Assembly: GCA_963576765.1 (NCBI GenBank)
Contig: OY755202.1
Coordinates: 15,438,001-15,502,000 of the forward strand
Source of the DNA: Draba incana
Lineage: Eukaryota > Streptophyta > Magnoliopsida > Brassicales > Brassicaceae
Length of the DNA: 64,000 nucleotides
Direction: 5' to 3'
Below the pieces are notes generated by a model, which ran no database searches, was not told the DNA's origin, and saw nothing but the letters and a program-made list of their open reading frames with translations. Numbering within the stretch: position 1 is the stretch's first letter; every line of letters starts with the position of its first letter. This document shows positions 8,202 through 21,195 of this stretch, in pieces. The translations under genes and the position numbers were made by a program.

Positions 8202-11200
8202 TTATTCTGAATCTCCGGTGGAACCGTCACTGGGGATTGAGTCTGAATCGTCGTCAAATTCTCCCCGTGTTTCCTCTTCGTCCGAATGCACTAGATCATC
8301 CCCGACATAAGTGACATCAACGACAAGGTCAATGTTATTCATCTCCTCAATAGGTGACATTTGTACACTTCTCGATGGTTGTAGAGCATCTTGTTCTGGA
8401 ACGCCATAGATTTTGCCTCTGGGGTTTATTGGAGTTACTATGACCCACGGATCTGTACGGTAGGCAACTCGAGGATATGGAATGTAGCAAACCTATTAAT
8501 AATTAGTGGATATTGTTATTATACATGAACAAGAAACCTTAAGTATGAGTACATAGGTAAACATATTAGTGTAAATATTGATACCTGGTCTGCTTGAGAC
8601 GCAAGGATAAATGGATCATAATACTGCAATCTGCGGCTTGAATTTATCGAAATAACACCAAGCTGGTCGACTCGAACCCCTCGACCATTGGATGGATCAT
8701 ACCAATCGCACATAAACACAATGCACCTCAAGTTCACCATTCCAGGATAGCGGATTTCCAAGATTTCTTTTAAAATCCTATAGTACATGGTATCACCGGA
8801 TTGCGCCGAAATACCATAGTCCGAAGTTGATCTTTGACGTCCTTCCTCATGGATCCTGAACGAATATCCCCTAGTGCAAAACTTGGGATATGAAATCGCC
8901 GTGCTGCGTAAACCATAAGAAACCTCCACTAACCATGTCGGGACTGATTGATCAGTTGATCTACTATCGGAAACCTAAAAATGATATTCGTAATATCTAA
9001 TAAGTAAAAAATGAACGTGCAAACATATATGCAAAAGTAAGCGTAATTAATTATATTAACTTACATAACATTTCAACCAGTCCGCAAATTCTTCATCTTT
9101 CAATACAGCAAGTTCGGCATCTGTCTTACCATAATGGTAAGCACGTGCGAGAGACATGTATATCCTGTAACATAACAGTCGTTAGTTGATGAAGGCAAAT
9201 AATTCCAGACATTTAGTTTAATAACTGAGATACCTTTCGTACTCCAACATTTCGTCACAGTTTCTGAGGATATACGTATGCAGATGTGTGACCTCCTGTG
9301 CAGATAGTGTGCGTTTCTTTCGTTTTCCACTTGCTCGACCAACTTGGGCAAACAACTCAGGAACAACCACGTCATAGACTGCTTTCTCACCTCCATCATC
9401 ATGTCGGGCAGGGCGTCTTGCCTTAGTACTAACTTCCCGTGGAAAATAACATTCGGCAAATTGTGAGACTTCCTCGTTTAGGCTTTGTGCGACAATAGAT
9501 CCCTCAACTTTGCTCAAATTTTTGACCTTTTTCTTGAGGTGGAACATGTAACGCTCGAACGGATACATCCATCGGTATTGAACAGGGCCTCCTAAGGCTG
9601 CTTCTCGTGGGAGGTGAATTGGGAGATGTTCCATAACGTCAAAAAAAGATGGTGGAAATATCTTCTCAAGATTACAAAGGAGTACTGGGATATTGGCCTC
9701 CAAGTTACGTATCCCGTGGATGGTAAGCGTTCGTGAACATAAATCTCGGAAGAATGCACCAACTCCTACAAAATAAAATTAAACAAGTTAGTACATATAT
9801 AGTAATATAATGATAGACATAGACTAATGGGAGTAACAAATATACCTCCTATTGCTTGGTGGATAGGTTCTGGAAGAAGATATGCAAATACAAATGGAAG
9901 AAGACGCTGCATCACGACATGATAATCCTGACTCTTCATTCCTATAAACTTCCCTTCCGTCGAATCCACGCAGTTACCTAGGTTAGATGCATAGCCGTCT
10001 GGAAATTTTACAAAATTTTTGAACCATTCAAAAAATACTTCTTTTTTCCTAGCGTCTAACCGGTACGCAGGCATAGGTAATCTACCGTTCAAAACATGAA
10101 GAGATGGCCTCGTACAAATCGATGGCAAGTCGATTCTAGACTTCCAATTGTCTTTGGTCTTTCCTGGGACGTTTAATACGGTGTTCATGATGTTGTCAAA
10201 GAAATTCTTTTCCACATGTATGACATCTATATTATGCCGCAGTAGATGGTCTTTCCAGTACGGTAAATCCCAAAAAATACTCTTCTTGTGCCGATTGTGA
10301 TATTCCCCACAACCGTCGACTGGGTAATGGCCATTACCCCCACATTCAGGAGTTCGCTCTGCACCAAAATCTCGTAATTGTTCCAATATGCTATGACCAT
10401 CTATCTCAGGAGGTGGACCATGAAACACTCGTACATCCGTCTTGAAATGTCGTTTAGACTTACGATATGGATGATTGGGCGGCAAAAAACACCTATGGCA
10501 ATCAAACCATGAAGTCTTCCTGCCGTGCTGCAATTGGAAAGCTGCAGTATTGTCTTGGCAATAAGGACATGCCAATCGTCCATGCGTTGACCATCCAGAT
10601 AACATACCGTATGCCGGAAAATCGCTTATGGCCCACATAAGAACCGCACGCATGGTGAAATTCTGCTTCACTGAAACATCATAAGCCAGAACACCATGCT
10701 CCCATAACATCTGCAACTCACAGATCAATGGTTGGAGGAATATATCAAGCGGCCGTCTTGGATGCTCTGGCCCGGGAACTAGAATTGAGAGAAACATGAA
10801 CTCGCGCCGCATGCACAAAGATGGAGGCAAATTGTAAGGTGTCACGATGACCGGCCACAATGAATATTTCCTTCCATGCTTGCCAAACGGGTTGAAACCA
10901 TCAGTGGATAAGCCTATGTATACATTCCGTCGTTCACCGGCAAAATCTGGATACATTGACTGAAAGTTTTTCCACGCTTCCGCGTCAGAAGGATGCGTGA
11001 TATCTCCATCTTGACTATGCTCTGCATGCCATCTCATAGCCGATGCTGTGCGGTTTGATTCGTACAGCCTCTTCAACCTCTCCGTTAAGGGTAAATACCA
11101 CATCCGTTTGAATGGAATCTTCACCCTGCCACTTGTATTCTGACAACGGGGTTTGCGGAAAAATTTACATTTATTTCGGTTCTCGTCTTCTCTCCAGTAT

Positions 11201-11922
11201 ATCATACAGTTGTCGATGCAGACATCTATAACCTGGTAGGGCAAACCAAGACCGGCAACAAGTTTTTGTATCTCGTAGTATGATCCGGGGGCCAGATTAT
11301 CTTCTGGCAAAATATCTTTCACGAACTCGGCGACAGCATCCACACATTCTTCGGACAAATTGTAATCAGTCTTTATGTTCATCATCCTAGTAGCAGACGA
11401 TAACGGTGAATGGCCATCCCTACAACCGTTGTATAGTGGTTGCTTTGATGCGTCTAACAACTCGAAAAACCTTCGAGATTCTAAATTAGGCTCTTCACCC
11501 CTATCACCCTCATACCCACCCGACTGCATATTATTCTCTCTATACGCATCATTAACCATCGCAACCGTACTTACCCCAACATCTACTTCCATTGTAGGTT
11601 CCCCTACGCTATCAGGAAAATAAGGTTGATTGCTACTAGTACTACCATATTCATAATTCCTTTCTCCATGTAAATACCAAACCTTATATCCCGGTCTAAA
11701 ACCATATCTATATAAGTGATTCCAAACATTATGAACGGCAACACTAATTCTATTACAGCAATTAGAACAAGGACATTTAATATCCTGACCTTTTTTTGCT
11801 GCTTCTACATTACTGGGTAAATTCATGAACTCCCATAATCCTTGAGCGTACTCGTCCCTTAATAAGTCCGAGCCCTCTTTCGTCATTGGCTCGTCCATCC
11901 ATGCCCGAAAGTATGAACTCAT
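8202..11922 (-). CDS. TNP2-type CACTA transposase
   Basis: Five minus-strand exons (11922-9846, 9765-9234, 9164-9065, 8974-8585, 8492-8202) join to 1130 whole codons with no internal stop. The N-terminal 80 residues are the transposase-associated domain (RAWMDEP...CPCSNC...GYKVWYLHGE). The tnp2 core follows, with GLSTDGFNPFG near residue 340, SDFPAYG near 434 and HVEKN near 570; these acidic residues are the probable DDE triad. Exon 2 is DUF4218-like (EANIPVLLCNLEKIFPP), exon 4 DUF4216-like (VFMCDWYDP...GVISINS), and the C-terminus is highly acidic. It would cut and join the TIRs at 1156 and 12432. The family's full length and all domains are present, so it is plausibly functional. Confidence 0.93.
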
Positions 11923-12004
11923 CTTTATATTTTTTTTTTGGTCGAAATTTTGTTCTGATGGAATTGAATGAACCGTTCTGCAAACTTATGTATAATAGAT
12001 TTCC

Positions 12005-12432
12005 GTCAAGCCACCGTCGGAATTCCGTCAATATGTCCGACATATGACCCCGCCACATCCCATCGGCCACCGTAGACGATATCTCAACCACTCAAACTTT
12101 GCCGACATCGTAAACCGTCGGAATACCGTCCTAGTTTCCGACAGATATAAGCCGTCGGAAATAAGTCCGATCACTCAGACGTCGCCGACATCGGAAATTT
12201 TTACTTCCGTCCGATTTCCGTCGATGTGGCATCGCGATTTTGCGACAGAAAACAAATCCGTCTCTATTCCGTCGGTTTGTCCCGACGGCTTTTTTGTCCG
12301 TCGGGAAAAACCGACGGAATAGAGACGGATTTGGTCTTTCTCGATAACCCGTCGGGACTCCGTAGGAGTTACCAGACGGAATTCCGACGGAAAAAAATTG
12401 TCCGTCGGAAATCTGCCTGTTTTCTTGTAGTG
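12005..12432. repeat. Right TIR and subterminal repeat array of the large CACTA
   Basis: Repeated CCGTCGGAATTCCGTC-type motifs in both orientations lead to the terminal CCTGTTTTCTTGTAGTG. They mirror the left subterminal region. Two small plus-strand ORFs here are made of these repeats and are not genes. Confidence 0.85.
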
Positions 12433-12435
12433 CTG

Positions 12436-14152
12436 ATCATACGTCCATAATCTATTAGTCTACTCTTTTTTTTCAAAGTTCGTCTCATTTGGATAGTCTC
12501 ATAACATCAATTTGTTGTCATGGTTAAATCTATATATTCGTGAATCGTGATGGTCCGTTGTTGCTTCGCAACTAGCTTACAAGCTCCAAATGATCTTCAA
12601 TATATTATAAAGTATGATGATACACGTATACTTGCATGTATTCAAATATAATTGTTTACATATTATCATAGTGCATATTAAAATAAACAACATGCAGGCA
12701 TGCAATGACGCATTTAGTTCATCATAAGTCATAACACTTGTCCAGCAGATTGTTTAATTCCTAGTGTAGTAACTAACTTGGCCGTTAAGTGCCAAAAATA
12801 AGATAATTATCATACACTAAACTATTTGAGCTTGTTCGCTTATCTAATAAATATTTTTTCTTGTCAACCGCTAATAGTAATTTGCCTGTATAATACAAAT
12901 GTCAATGTCCATGATTTCAAATGGTTAAATTTTTATTTTATCAATCAGGCATGTATATGTAAATATAACTATATACAATTTTTTAACCAACAACAACCAA
13001 AATTAGTGTATTGCATTTTTTTTAATGGAAATTCTTCTATAAGTTTTGAGTTTGTGGAGAGATCTCAAAGTCTTGAACTCGGAGACGCGAAAACTCACCA
13101 TTAAGAAATATGATGATGTAGCGACTAGGAAAAACCTAAGGAAGCAAACTACAAGTTGCTTAAGTGACAAAATTAGTGAATGGACTTAAAATAATCCTAA
13201 ATAAAGAAGATAACTAAACGTAGGTTAACAGCAAGATTAATATGCGTAGCGACGACGACGTTGACTTCAAACCAGTTCCCCTTAAAATTTCTTTGATCTT
13301 ACCCACTGACTCTTCCCTACATTCCTACATCAAATATTGATAATATATACTTTACTTGGCAATATTGTAAAGGATTTCAACGTCTTTACACCATGCTGAT
13401 TTCTAATTAATATTAATTAACGGTTATAAAAAGATCTATGATCAGTATAATTTCTCCGTTATATTGGCCATGAACAAATAAAATTAGTTCATGTTATTTT
13501 TTTCAGTTCATGTTAGTAGTATAGGGATTTTCTTTTTCATTTCGAAACCATCAATCTTTTTCTTTTTCTTTTTCTTTTTCATTTCTTTTTAGTTTTTGAT
13601 TTTTCTTTCGTATTAATTATCTAGTTGATATGTTGTTAAAAAGTCAAACACTTATGCTGGTGTATTTCTTTTTCTAGCTATAGACATAATTTGCAATTTC
13701 AATGGCTTCTGACAGTATGTTTAACTTCGATTGTGGTTTGATTAAATCATTAAAGAAATTTCTATATATTAGAAACATGAGATCCTATACCAAAATCCAC
13801 ACTAATCTTCCAAGCATGTAAAAAATATATATATATTAAATGTATAAAAAACTACATAATGATATAAATTTTAAAACTTAAATAATGTTATAACTAAATT
13901 TTCAACGTAAACTTGTAACCGACAGAACACCGTATACATTTGAGTTATAACATGAATGAAATTAATTCTCATTAATCAAAAGTTCAAAAAGACAATTTGA
14001 GTTTTGTCAATGCGGTTTCAATCACTATAAATCGAATTAATTAATGGTCTCGATATATATCTATCCTTCATACAATACAACCACTATTACAATATAATAA
14101 ATGGATTCTTTAAAAATTCACAAGTCACACCATGCTTGCTTTGACAAACTTT
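12436..14152. other. Intergenic DNA upstream of the ATL70-like gene
   Basis: I find no coding region and no TE ends I can pair. It is AT-rich, with a TTTTTC hexamer run at about 13556-13590. Confidence 0.4.
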
Positions 14153-14256
14153 CTTAGACCACCTCCATCGGAGGTCTCTATTAAAATCTCTAAACAATAA
14201 ACAAATGAGAAAAAAAATCAAAGGAGAGGAGAGAGAGATACAAACGTATCTTGTTA

Positions 14257-14523
14257 GGCCACCTCCATCGGAGGTTTTTAAGTGAGTGTCTTGTATAAAA
14301 AAATAATAAAAATAGGACAAAGTAAGAGAGATGAGAAGATGCGTTGTTTCTTAAAGGAATGAAGCAACTTTTTTTAGAAACCCATGTGACAAATGTCATC
14401 ATGCAATTGACACAAAATTTTTTATAATTTAAATTTTATTGCACAAAATAAATCAATTCAACAAAAATAATATTATATTTGGTAAGAAGTTTTGTGAAGT
14501 ATTTTACTGATGGAGATGGCCTA
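14257..14523. mobile_element. MITE with GGCCACCTCCATCGGAGG ends
   Basis: The left end reads TTAGGCCACCTCCATCGGAGG and the right end ACTGATGGAGATGGCCTAA, which are imperfect inverted repeats flanked by TA. A second copy of the left-end motif (TTAGACCACCTCCATCGGAGG) lies at about 14155, suggesting a partial second element at 14155-14255. No coding capacity is present. It sits 360 bp upstream of the ATL70-like start. Confidence 0.5.
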
Positions 14524-14879
14524 ATGAGGAATTTAAACAGATCAACTGAAACCGTTTGTTACACATGTGCTTCTATTATTGGTTCAAAATTTTTTATTTA
14601 ACTATATAAATTAATTTTTTTCAAACCTGATGTGTTATATTAATATTTTATACATTAGATACCAACTTTTGGAAAACCGCCAATGTAGATGCTCCTTATT
14701 CACATGCATCTCCTCCATCTCCCTCCTCTCTGTCTTTCTTTCTTACCGTTGACTTTTGAAAACCCCAAGATTCTTCATTTTCCATGTCTTATATCAAACG
14801 ACTAACCAAACCTCTCCATTAATTATTCCTCTTCTTCCTCCAAAATCCACAAAACAAAAACCATCAAACCCTAACCACC

Positions 14880-15407
14880 ATGAACACCTTCCAACCGCCG
14901 CCGCCGCCGGACTACAACGGTCTTCTCGGCACCAACGACATCGGAGGATTCCGATATGGAATCGGAGTCTCCATCGGAGTCCTCCTCCTCATCACCACCA
15001 TAACCCTAACATCTTACTACTGCACACGTAACCAGCTCTCTTTTTCAACCAATCACGATCCTACACGTGTACACCACCACCACCACCACGTCATCATCGA
15101 CGTTCTCCCTGGTCTTGACGAAGACACCATTCAAAGCTACCCGAAGATCCGTTACTCCGAAGCTAAGGACTCATCAACGGCTTCCACGTGTTGTCCAATT
15201 TGTTTAGGAGACTACAAGGGGAATCATCTCCTACGGCACCTACCAGATTGTAACCATCTTTTCCACCTCAAATGTATTGACACGTGGCTTAGGCTTAATC
15301 CTACGTGTCCGGTCTGCCGGACTTCGCCACTTCCGACTCCTCTCTCAACACCCCTCGCCGAGGTTGTCCCCTTAGCGTCCACCGTGGCCTCCACGAGGAT
15401 GTCTTAG
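14880..15407 (+). CDS. ATL70: RING-H2 finger E3 ubiquitin ligase, ATL family (ATL70-like)
   Basis: This is an intronless gene of 175 residues, as is usual for ATL proteins. A membrane segment covers residues 28-47 (GIGVSIGVLLLITTITLTSY). A six-His run lies at 65-70. The GLD motif (LPGLDEDTI) begins at about 76. The RING-H2 domain has C105, C108, C124, H126, H129, C132, C143 and C146, with the ATL-typical PxC spacing and W136. It should act as a membrane-anchored E3 ligase that takes ubiquitin from an E2. The symbol rests on the N-terminal segment GGFRYGIG and on the neighbour order with CPK25, WDL4 and FLA16. ATL69 or another close paralog is possible. Confidence 0.9.
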   Translation: MNTFQPPPPPDYNGLLGTNDIGGFRYGIGVSIGVLLLITTITLTSYYCTRNQLSFSTNHDPTRVHHHHHHVIIDVLPGLDEDTIQSYPKIRYSEAKDSSTASTCCPICLGDYKGNHLLRHLPDCNHLFHLKCIDTWLRLNPTCPVCRTSPLPTPLSTPLAEVVPLASTVASTRMS

Positions 15408-15596
15408 TCATTGCTTTATCTTTTTTTGTTTTTAAACTAGTGATGATTGCTTTTCTTATTACGAAATTCAGATTAATTCCGAGACATTTTTCTTTATCGA
15501 TTCTTCTTTGATTTCTTGTAAAGTTTGTCATTTTTGGTCTCTAATTGATCATTGTATATATATTCTATGAAGCCGAAGATCTATACAATACAAGAA

Positions 15597-15847
15597 GGGA
15601 AATTGACAAATATAGCACAAAAAAAAATTATAATTTACTCAATAACCAAAATTACTGTTCATTGTATATAATATGTATTACGATCAATTTTGCCCAAGAT
15701 TCCCCTAAATTAGTATATATTATGTATTATGTACGAAGGATAAAATCGTAAATTCATCTATATTAATTGTTAGTTTTTTTATTATATTTATTACATAGCT
15801 ATTACACTAATTATAATTCAAAATTGTGCTATTTAGCAAATTAACCC
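15597..15847. mobile_element. MULE-type MITE
   Basis: The left end GGGAAATTGACAAATATAGC and the right end GCTATTTAGCAAATTAACCC are imperfect inverted repeats about 251 bp apart. The 9-bp flanks (15588-15596 and 15848-15856) match at 6 of 9 positions, compatible with an old Mutator-type insertion. It is non-coding and lies just 3' of the ATL70-like gene. Confidence 0.55.
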
Positions 15848-16165
15848 ATAAAAAACGAAATTAAGGGTTGTAATCACAATTTTTGTTGGATAAATTGCTT
15901 TGATTTTTGTTTATGTCATTGTAAATTAAAGTGTTTTCTACGTTCGATTCGATATAAAAGAAAGAATAGTTATTGTCGTTTTGAATATAGTCGAGAGGGA
16001 CTTGAAACTGACATCTTTCTTAACCAAGATTTCTCAAAAAGTAGTTTTGTACTCTTTTTTTTGGATAAATTTTGTGGCAATCTCTTTTGTCCGTATATTA
16101 CCACACCCCAAATTTAAATACATAAGTTCAAACAAAAGCAGGCAGATATTTTTACAAGTGTCTTT

Positions 16166-16380
16166 TTTCTATTTTTTTTTTTTTACCAGTTTATCCGGAC
16201 CCATCAAAGTGGTCCCGACTAGCACCAATATCATTGTTCTGATTATAGCGTGGTCTTGGTGGCCTAACATAACGGGTTCACGTTATCCCATCGTTAAGGA
16301 CGTGGCAGTAGCCGAGACTCGAACCCAGGTGGTGGAAGCCACAGCCGTGTCCCCATTACCACCGGGCCACAAGCTCTCGG
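16166..16380 (-). mobile_element. tRNA-derived SINE
   Basis: Read on the minus strand, the element starts with an A-box-like TGTGGCCCGGTGGTAATGG. A perfect-looking B box (GGGTTCGAGTC) follows, about 55 bases from the start, and the element ends in a poly(A) tail (the T-run near 16171-16184 on plus). It is flanked by a perfect 17-bp target duplication, TTTTTACAAGTGTCTTT, at 16149-16165 and 16381-16397. These are all the marks of a SINE with an internal RNA polymerase III promoter. The perfect duplication suggests a fairly young insertion. Confidence 0.9.
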
Positions 16381-16397
16381 TTTTTACAAGTGTCTTT

Positions 16398-17264
16398 GTC
16401 TTATTTAGTGAACCGTCAGCCACAATATGGAAAAAACAAAAAAAATAGAACGTAAAAAAGATAGGAAAAATTGGCTAGATAACACAAAAAAATTCTATGT
16501 GGTCAATCTTACCCATTAAATCTAAGAATTTTTGTTATATTTTTAAATATATTTTTTTTTTGGTTAAAACTATAAATTCACCCAAATAGACATAAACGTC
16601 AATCAAGAAAATTAAAAAAACACTCAAAAACGATATTTATCTCGAATCCCAACTAGTTGAAATTAGGGAGATGACAAAAATGAGTTGACAACCAAACTGG
16701 CATTGATCATATTTTAAGTAACTGACAAATGATTGTATCACACCAAACCCATTTACAAATCAATATTTCTGTTTTCACATTTGAACAATGAATTTAATTA
16801 TGAACATGAATAAAATTCAAAAACATTTTCGGAGTAGGCTAAAACCAATATTTCAAGTTTTGATTGATTATTTATATTTTCATGAATAAATCACAGAAAT
16901 ATAATTTGCTTATATGTCCCGGAATGGTGATATTGGTCACCTTTTTGTTTTATTCGTAGAGAACCAAATCTTTCATCTATGCGTAAAAACTGAATATAAA
17001 ACAAAATCTCAAATTTATATATATATCATAAACTACCGAAAAAAAAAAATTAAGCATCAAAGAAAATATTCTCGATGTTCAGAGCAAACTACGCTCGCCT
17101 AGACAAGACCGTCTTTATCTCGTTGGCGGTGAGCTGAACTAATGGACCCTAGACGCGGCAAAAATCCCAGCAAGTCCTTCTACATTGGAATCTTGGATAT
17201 ATTGTGCGCGTTTGTGAGTGTATGAGTTGCACAAACAAAAACGATTCTAGAAGAAGGATTGGCT
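16398..17264. other. AT-rich intergenic DNA
   Basis: No gene or clear repeat structure is visible. Short chance ORFs are present but have no recognisable content. Confidence 0.4.
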
Positions 17265-17265
17265 T

Positions 17266-19918
17266 AGGCCATGTTCAATGGAGGGATGTTACATGGGTTA
17301 TTTACACTCAAAGATACTTTTAAAGAGTTGTCTTGCCAAAAAGATACTTAAATGTGTAAGTATACTTTCTGTTTGTTGAACGACAAAAATAACCTTAAGT
17401 TTTGTTACTTATTACTAATATCCCTCAAATAAAATAAATAAACAAACAAATATAAATTGTCTTCTTCTTCTCTTTCCAGTGAACGACTCTTCTCTCATCA
17501 ACAAAAACTCAAGAGAATAGAACAGGAATCTCTTTGTGAAGCCGAATTCATAATCGGGTCAATCGATCATGGTTTTTAGTTGGAACGGTCTGATGGTGAT
17601 TCATGATTGGATTGAGATTCGACTCAATTACATCTAGAGCTTCCATTCTGGGTTTGAGATTAAGATTTCAGTTTCTAGACCTGAAATTTCTTCTGGGTTT
17701 TCTTGGTTCGCGTACGATTCGAGTTTCTCAACCTCGCGTTTTGGAATCACCAATTGACTCTATTTCTTTGAGATTGTTTACTCTAGATTTTTGTTCAATA
17801 AAAATATGAATTGTTTGTGTATTTGATTGATTTTGTACTTTTCACTGTTTTGGTGTTCTTAAAGAGAAGGTTATGTTTGGTGTATTTCTTGTCCAATTTT
17901 CTTCGGATGATTTTTTGTCCGATTCTTTGATTTGTAAGGCCATTTTTCTAAAGATTAGATGTGTTCTTGACACTAGTGTGGATCAGTTGATTTTATTTGT
18001 AAGGTCAAAGATTTAGTTGTGTTCTTGACACTAGTGTGGCTTTGAAAGTCGCGTACAAATTAAGATGACCACATGTTCGAGTCTTGCGAGATGAAGAGGA
18101 TGTTTGAGATTAGATGGACAACAGTCATGGTCATGGTTTTATGGTCACAAAATCAATTATGATTTTTGCTCATATCTCAATGGTTACATTCACGTATGAT
18201 CCCGTCTTTGTTATCAAATTAGTTCTTTTGGTAGTGGATTGCATATGTTTGAAACCAACTTTGTTATCACCTTGTATAATTAAGGTAAAAATTATTATCG
18301 ATATGGTTACAAGACGAAGGAATTAACCATAAAACACTAACCACAAAAAACTACCCATGATGAATGACATGTTACATCAACCATAAACCATCAACCATGA
18401 AAATGTTACCACGACAATGAAACAGAGGCAAAGACAACGACAGTAGAGGAAGAGCGTCAACACCGACGAGATTTCTTTAAACACTCGATGGTATATTCAA
18501 TAGAAATCTGCAAACAAAACCAAAACATTCATCATGAACATTATCTTCTTCATCATCACAACACTCGATGAATTCAATTTACATAGATGATATTATAAGC
18601 AACTACAACTAGTTTGATTCACATGTTAGTTCACTTAATTTCATTGCTTATTTACGATGATTCACATATTGAAGTGATTAACATGAGATGGTTTTGATCA
18701 AATTTGTAAACCTTGCAAGGGATCATCAACTTCATAAACAGCTTCCTTGGAGACTACAAACTCTCTTTTTCTATTGTTATTCATATGAAATGCACTGAGT
18801 TGATAGGGCTATGTGGACGATATTGAATCGAAAAGAGTTTTTCTCTTCTCCACTTCTCCTCAAATTAAACAAAATTAGCATCAATATATGAGATCAAAAT
18901 TAATCAATCGTTTACAAAACTAAAAGAAGAACATAGTGTTATCCCGCTCGTGTTATCCCTATCTCCATTGCATAAAACATATTCTAGTTGGTGATTGACA
19001 AAATCGAATTGAACTAACCATAAAACATTAACCACAAAAACTAACCATGAATCACTTGTTACATCCACCATAAACTATCATGGTAAAGAACTAGCAGACC
19101 TGGTGAAACCTAATCCACAACAAAAAATTATCTTGTAAATCTCTATCCTATGCACGAAATCACCAAAACAAACCTCTTTTCGACAAGACCCAAACACCAA
19201 TCCAAAACGATGATGATGCTCTGGTCCCGAGATCGAAACCTGAACCGCCACAAAGTTTATGACTTTACCATCTTCTTTTCCAAAAACAGAAATCATAAGA
19301 AACAAAATCCAAACACATATCCATATTTCCGATAATTCAACAAACTCAATTGAATATATCTCTCTTGACGAATCGCTTCACGAATCTCAATAATCGATCT
19401 CTGATTCGTCTCTTGAAATCTAATCTTCGAGTGAATCTAAAATACGAAATCCAGATTTTAAAATTGAATCGGATTGAAGAAAACCCATATGTTTTCATGA
19501 AAAATTGAAACTTTTATGATGTGTACAAATTAAAAGGACAGAGGAGAAAGAGACGATGAAAGAAAAAAGGTAGTTTAGGAATTAAAATTTTAAAGAGAAG
19601 GAGAAAGTACATCTAGGAAGAAAAATATGTTTGAGTGTTATAAATATTTTAAAAAGTATGTGTAGAAGTAAATATTTCATATTACACCGAATCTAACTAT
19701 TAAACAACTAAAAAATATAATAAAGGTGGTCAGAAAATTAGAGATTGTATCTCATTTAAGAAGTTTTGACAACGGTATGAAAAACTATTGTGCATATGTG
19801 TATTTGTATAATTGGTTGAACTTTTTATATTTAATTATATAATTTAATTATAATTAAAATATTATTATTATATTTGTTAGATACTTTAATGGATCTCTCC
19901 ACCATGGAGTTGCTCTGG
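17266..19918. mobile_element. Possible large non-autonomous element with imperfect ends
   Basis: The left edge GGCCATGTTCAATGGAGGGA and the right edge (reverse complement GAGCAACTCCATGGTGGAGA) resemble each other and known Brassicaceae MITE ends, but imperfectly. The interior has no credible gene. It contains a degenerate direct repeat of AACCATAAAACAYTAACC at about 18323-18400 and 19013-19080. The boundaries are a guess. Confidence 0.3.
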
Positions 19919-20051
19919 TAACCAAGCCACCCACTAAACTTTTATCCTGATTAAAAATTATCTTTTTTGTTGACAAAAATAAATAAATTTATCTCAACTA
20001 TTTGTAATATATTTGTTTTTTGTTTTTTTTTTCTATGTGATAATGAGTGTG

Positions 20052-21195
20052 TGATATGTTCAAATTTACCTTGAACTACTCTCTCAAATTAAGAGATCGT
20101 AGTAGTACTTTAGAGATCGAATCCATAAAGAATCTAATCACACAATAAACTCCAAATTCAAATTAAGCTAAGTAAAATATGATTAATGTAAAACGATTAA
20201 AGTAAAATATGCATATGATGATTATGGTTCTTTAAATTCAATAAGACGATGTGCTAGGCATCGGGTAATTCGCAGGCATGATTCAAAATCGAAGAACTAG
20301 ACTACTGTCGGGATATTTATTAAGAACAATTCTAGAACTCAAAAAGCAATTGTAAAGCTAATCAACTTTCGTTGCAGAAGCTATATATGACTAAATCCTA
20401 AAAAACCAAAAAAATTTTGCGAGTTCAATAAACTTAATCAAGCATTAATAAGCAGTTCCAATTTGTTCACAAAGATCTTAAACCAAATTTTTTTGCGGAT
20501 AGTCTCTTTGCTCACATATGATATTGTTCCAGATGACTAATAATGCTTTCTCATCTATCAATCAACCTAAAATATCTAATTCCAGGTGATTAATCCTAAA
20601 TCAGAGTTAAAACTATCAAGGTAAAGAACTAGCAGACCTGGTGAATGAAACAAACATCATGAATAAAACAGATTGCATAAAAGAGATAAGAAAAGAGATA
20701 AAGGAGTTCAAAATCTTCTCTGAAGGAATCTGATTTGTCTCTTTAAAGCTATGCTACAAATCTCTCTCTAAAGTCTCAATAAAATAAAGCATAGCCTAAA
20801 AATGGCTGAAAAGTAGAATAAATAGGTTAAATCACGTTTTTGGTTCAAACCAGTCAAAATAGAAAAATCTGCAATTTCCTTATTTTCTAGTAAACCAGTC
20901 AGTTTAGGCAGATTCGTCTGTCTTCACTAAAACTCTGATAAGTCTCGATTCTACCGTTGGAATATCTTCAAATCACTTCGAAATGAAAGCTAACTCAACG
21001 ATCTATCTTGTGTCAAAATATCATGCCGATCCACCGGTGGAAAGTTATTCAACCAATGCCAAACTTTTGACATTTTTCTGCTCTTTTCTTCCCATCAAAA
21101 GTGTTTTATCCTAAAAAGACTCAATATAAAAAAAAAAGACTCTATAAAGCGGACTTATATCATGGTCAAAAACCGGTAAAAACCATGATATATCA
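20052..21195. mobile_element. Solo LTR, 1144 bp
   Basis: The unit starts TGATATGTTCAAAT and ends ACCATGATATATCA, so it has TG...CA inverted ends. It is flanked on both sides by GTGTG (20047-20051 and 21196-21200), a 5-bp target duplication. There is no internal coding domain, primer site or second LTR. A single LTR with intact duplication is what remains after LTR-LTR recombination. The family is not identified. Confidence 0.85.

Larger units (their letters stand above)
1156..12432. mobile_element. Complete CACTA (CMC/En-Spm) DNA transposon, 11.3 kb, four genes
   Basis: The element begins CACTACAAGAAAACAGG and ends CCTGTTTTCTTGTAGTG, which are perfect inverted repeats. It is flanked on both sides by CTG (1153-1155 and 12433-12435), the 3-bp target duplication of CACTA elements. 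Subterminal regions of about 400 bp carry many copies of GACGGAATTCCGACGG in both orientations. Inside are a Ptta/En/Spm-type gene (minus), an HROB-like gene (minus), an unrecognised gene (plus) and a TNP2 transposase gene (minus). The TNP2 frame is intact over five exons, so the element may be, or recently was, autonomous. Confidence 0.95.

Noticed and set aside
16166..16380. Genuine tRNA gene on the minus strand
   Set aside because: A and B boxes are present, but no cloverleaf or acceptor stem is visible and a poly(A) tail plus target duplication show a SINE.
20052..21195. MITE or small DNA transposon
   Set aside because: TG...CA ends with a 5-bp duplication and 1.1-kb length fit a solo LTR better than a TIR element.
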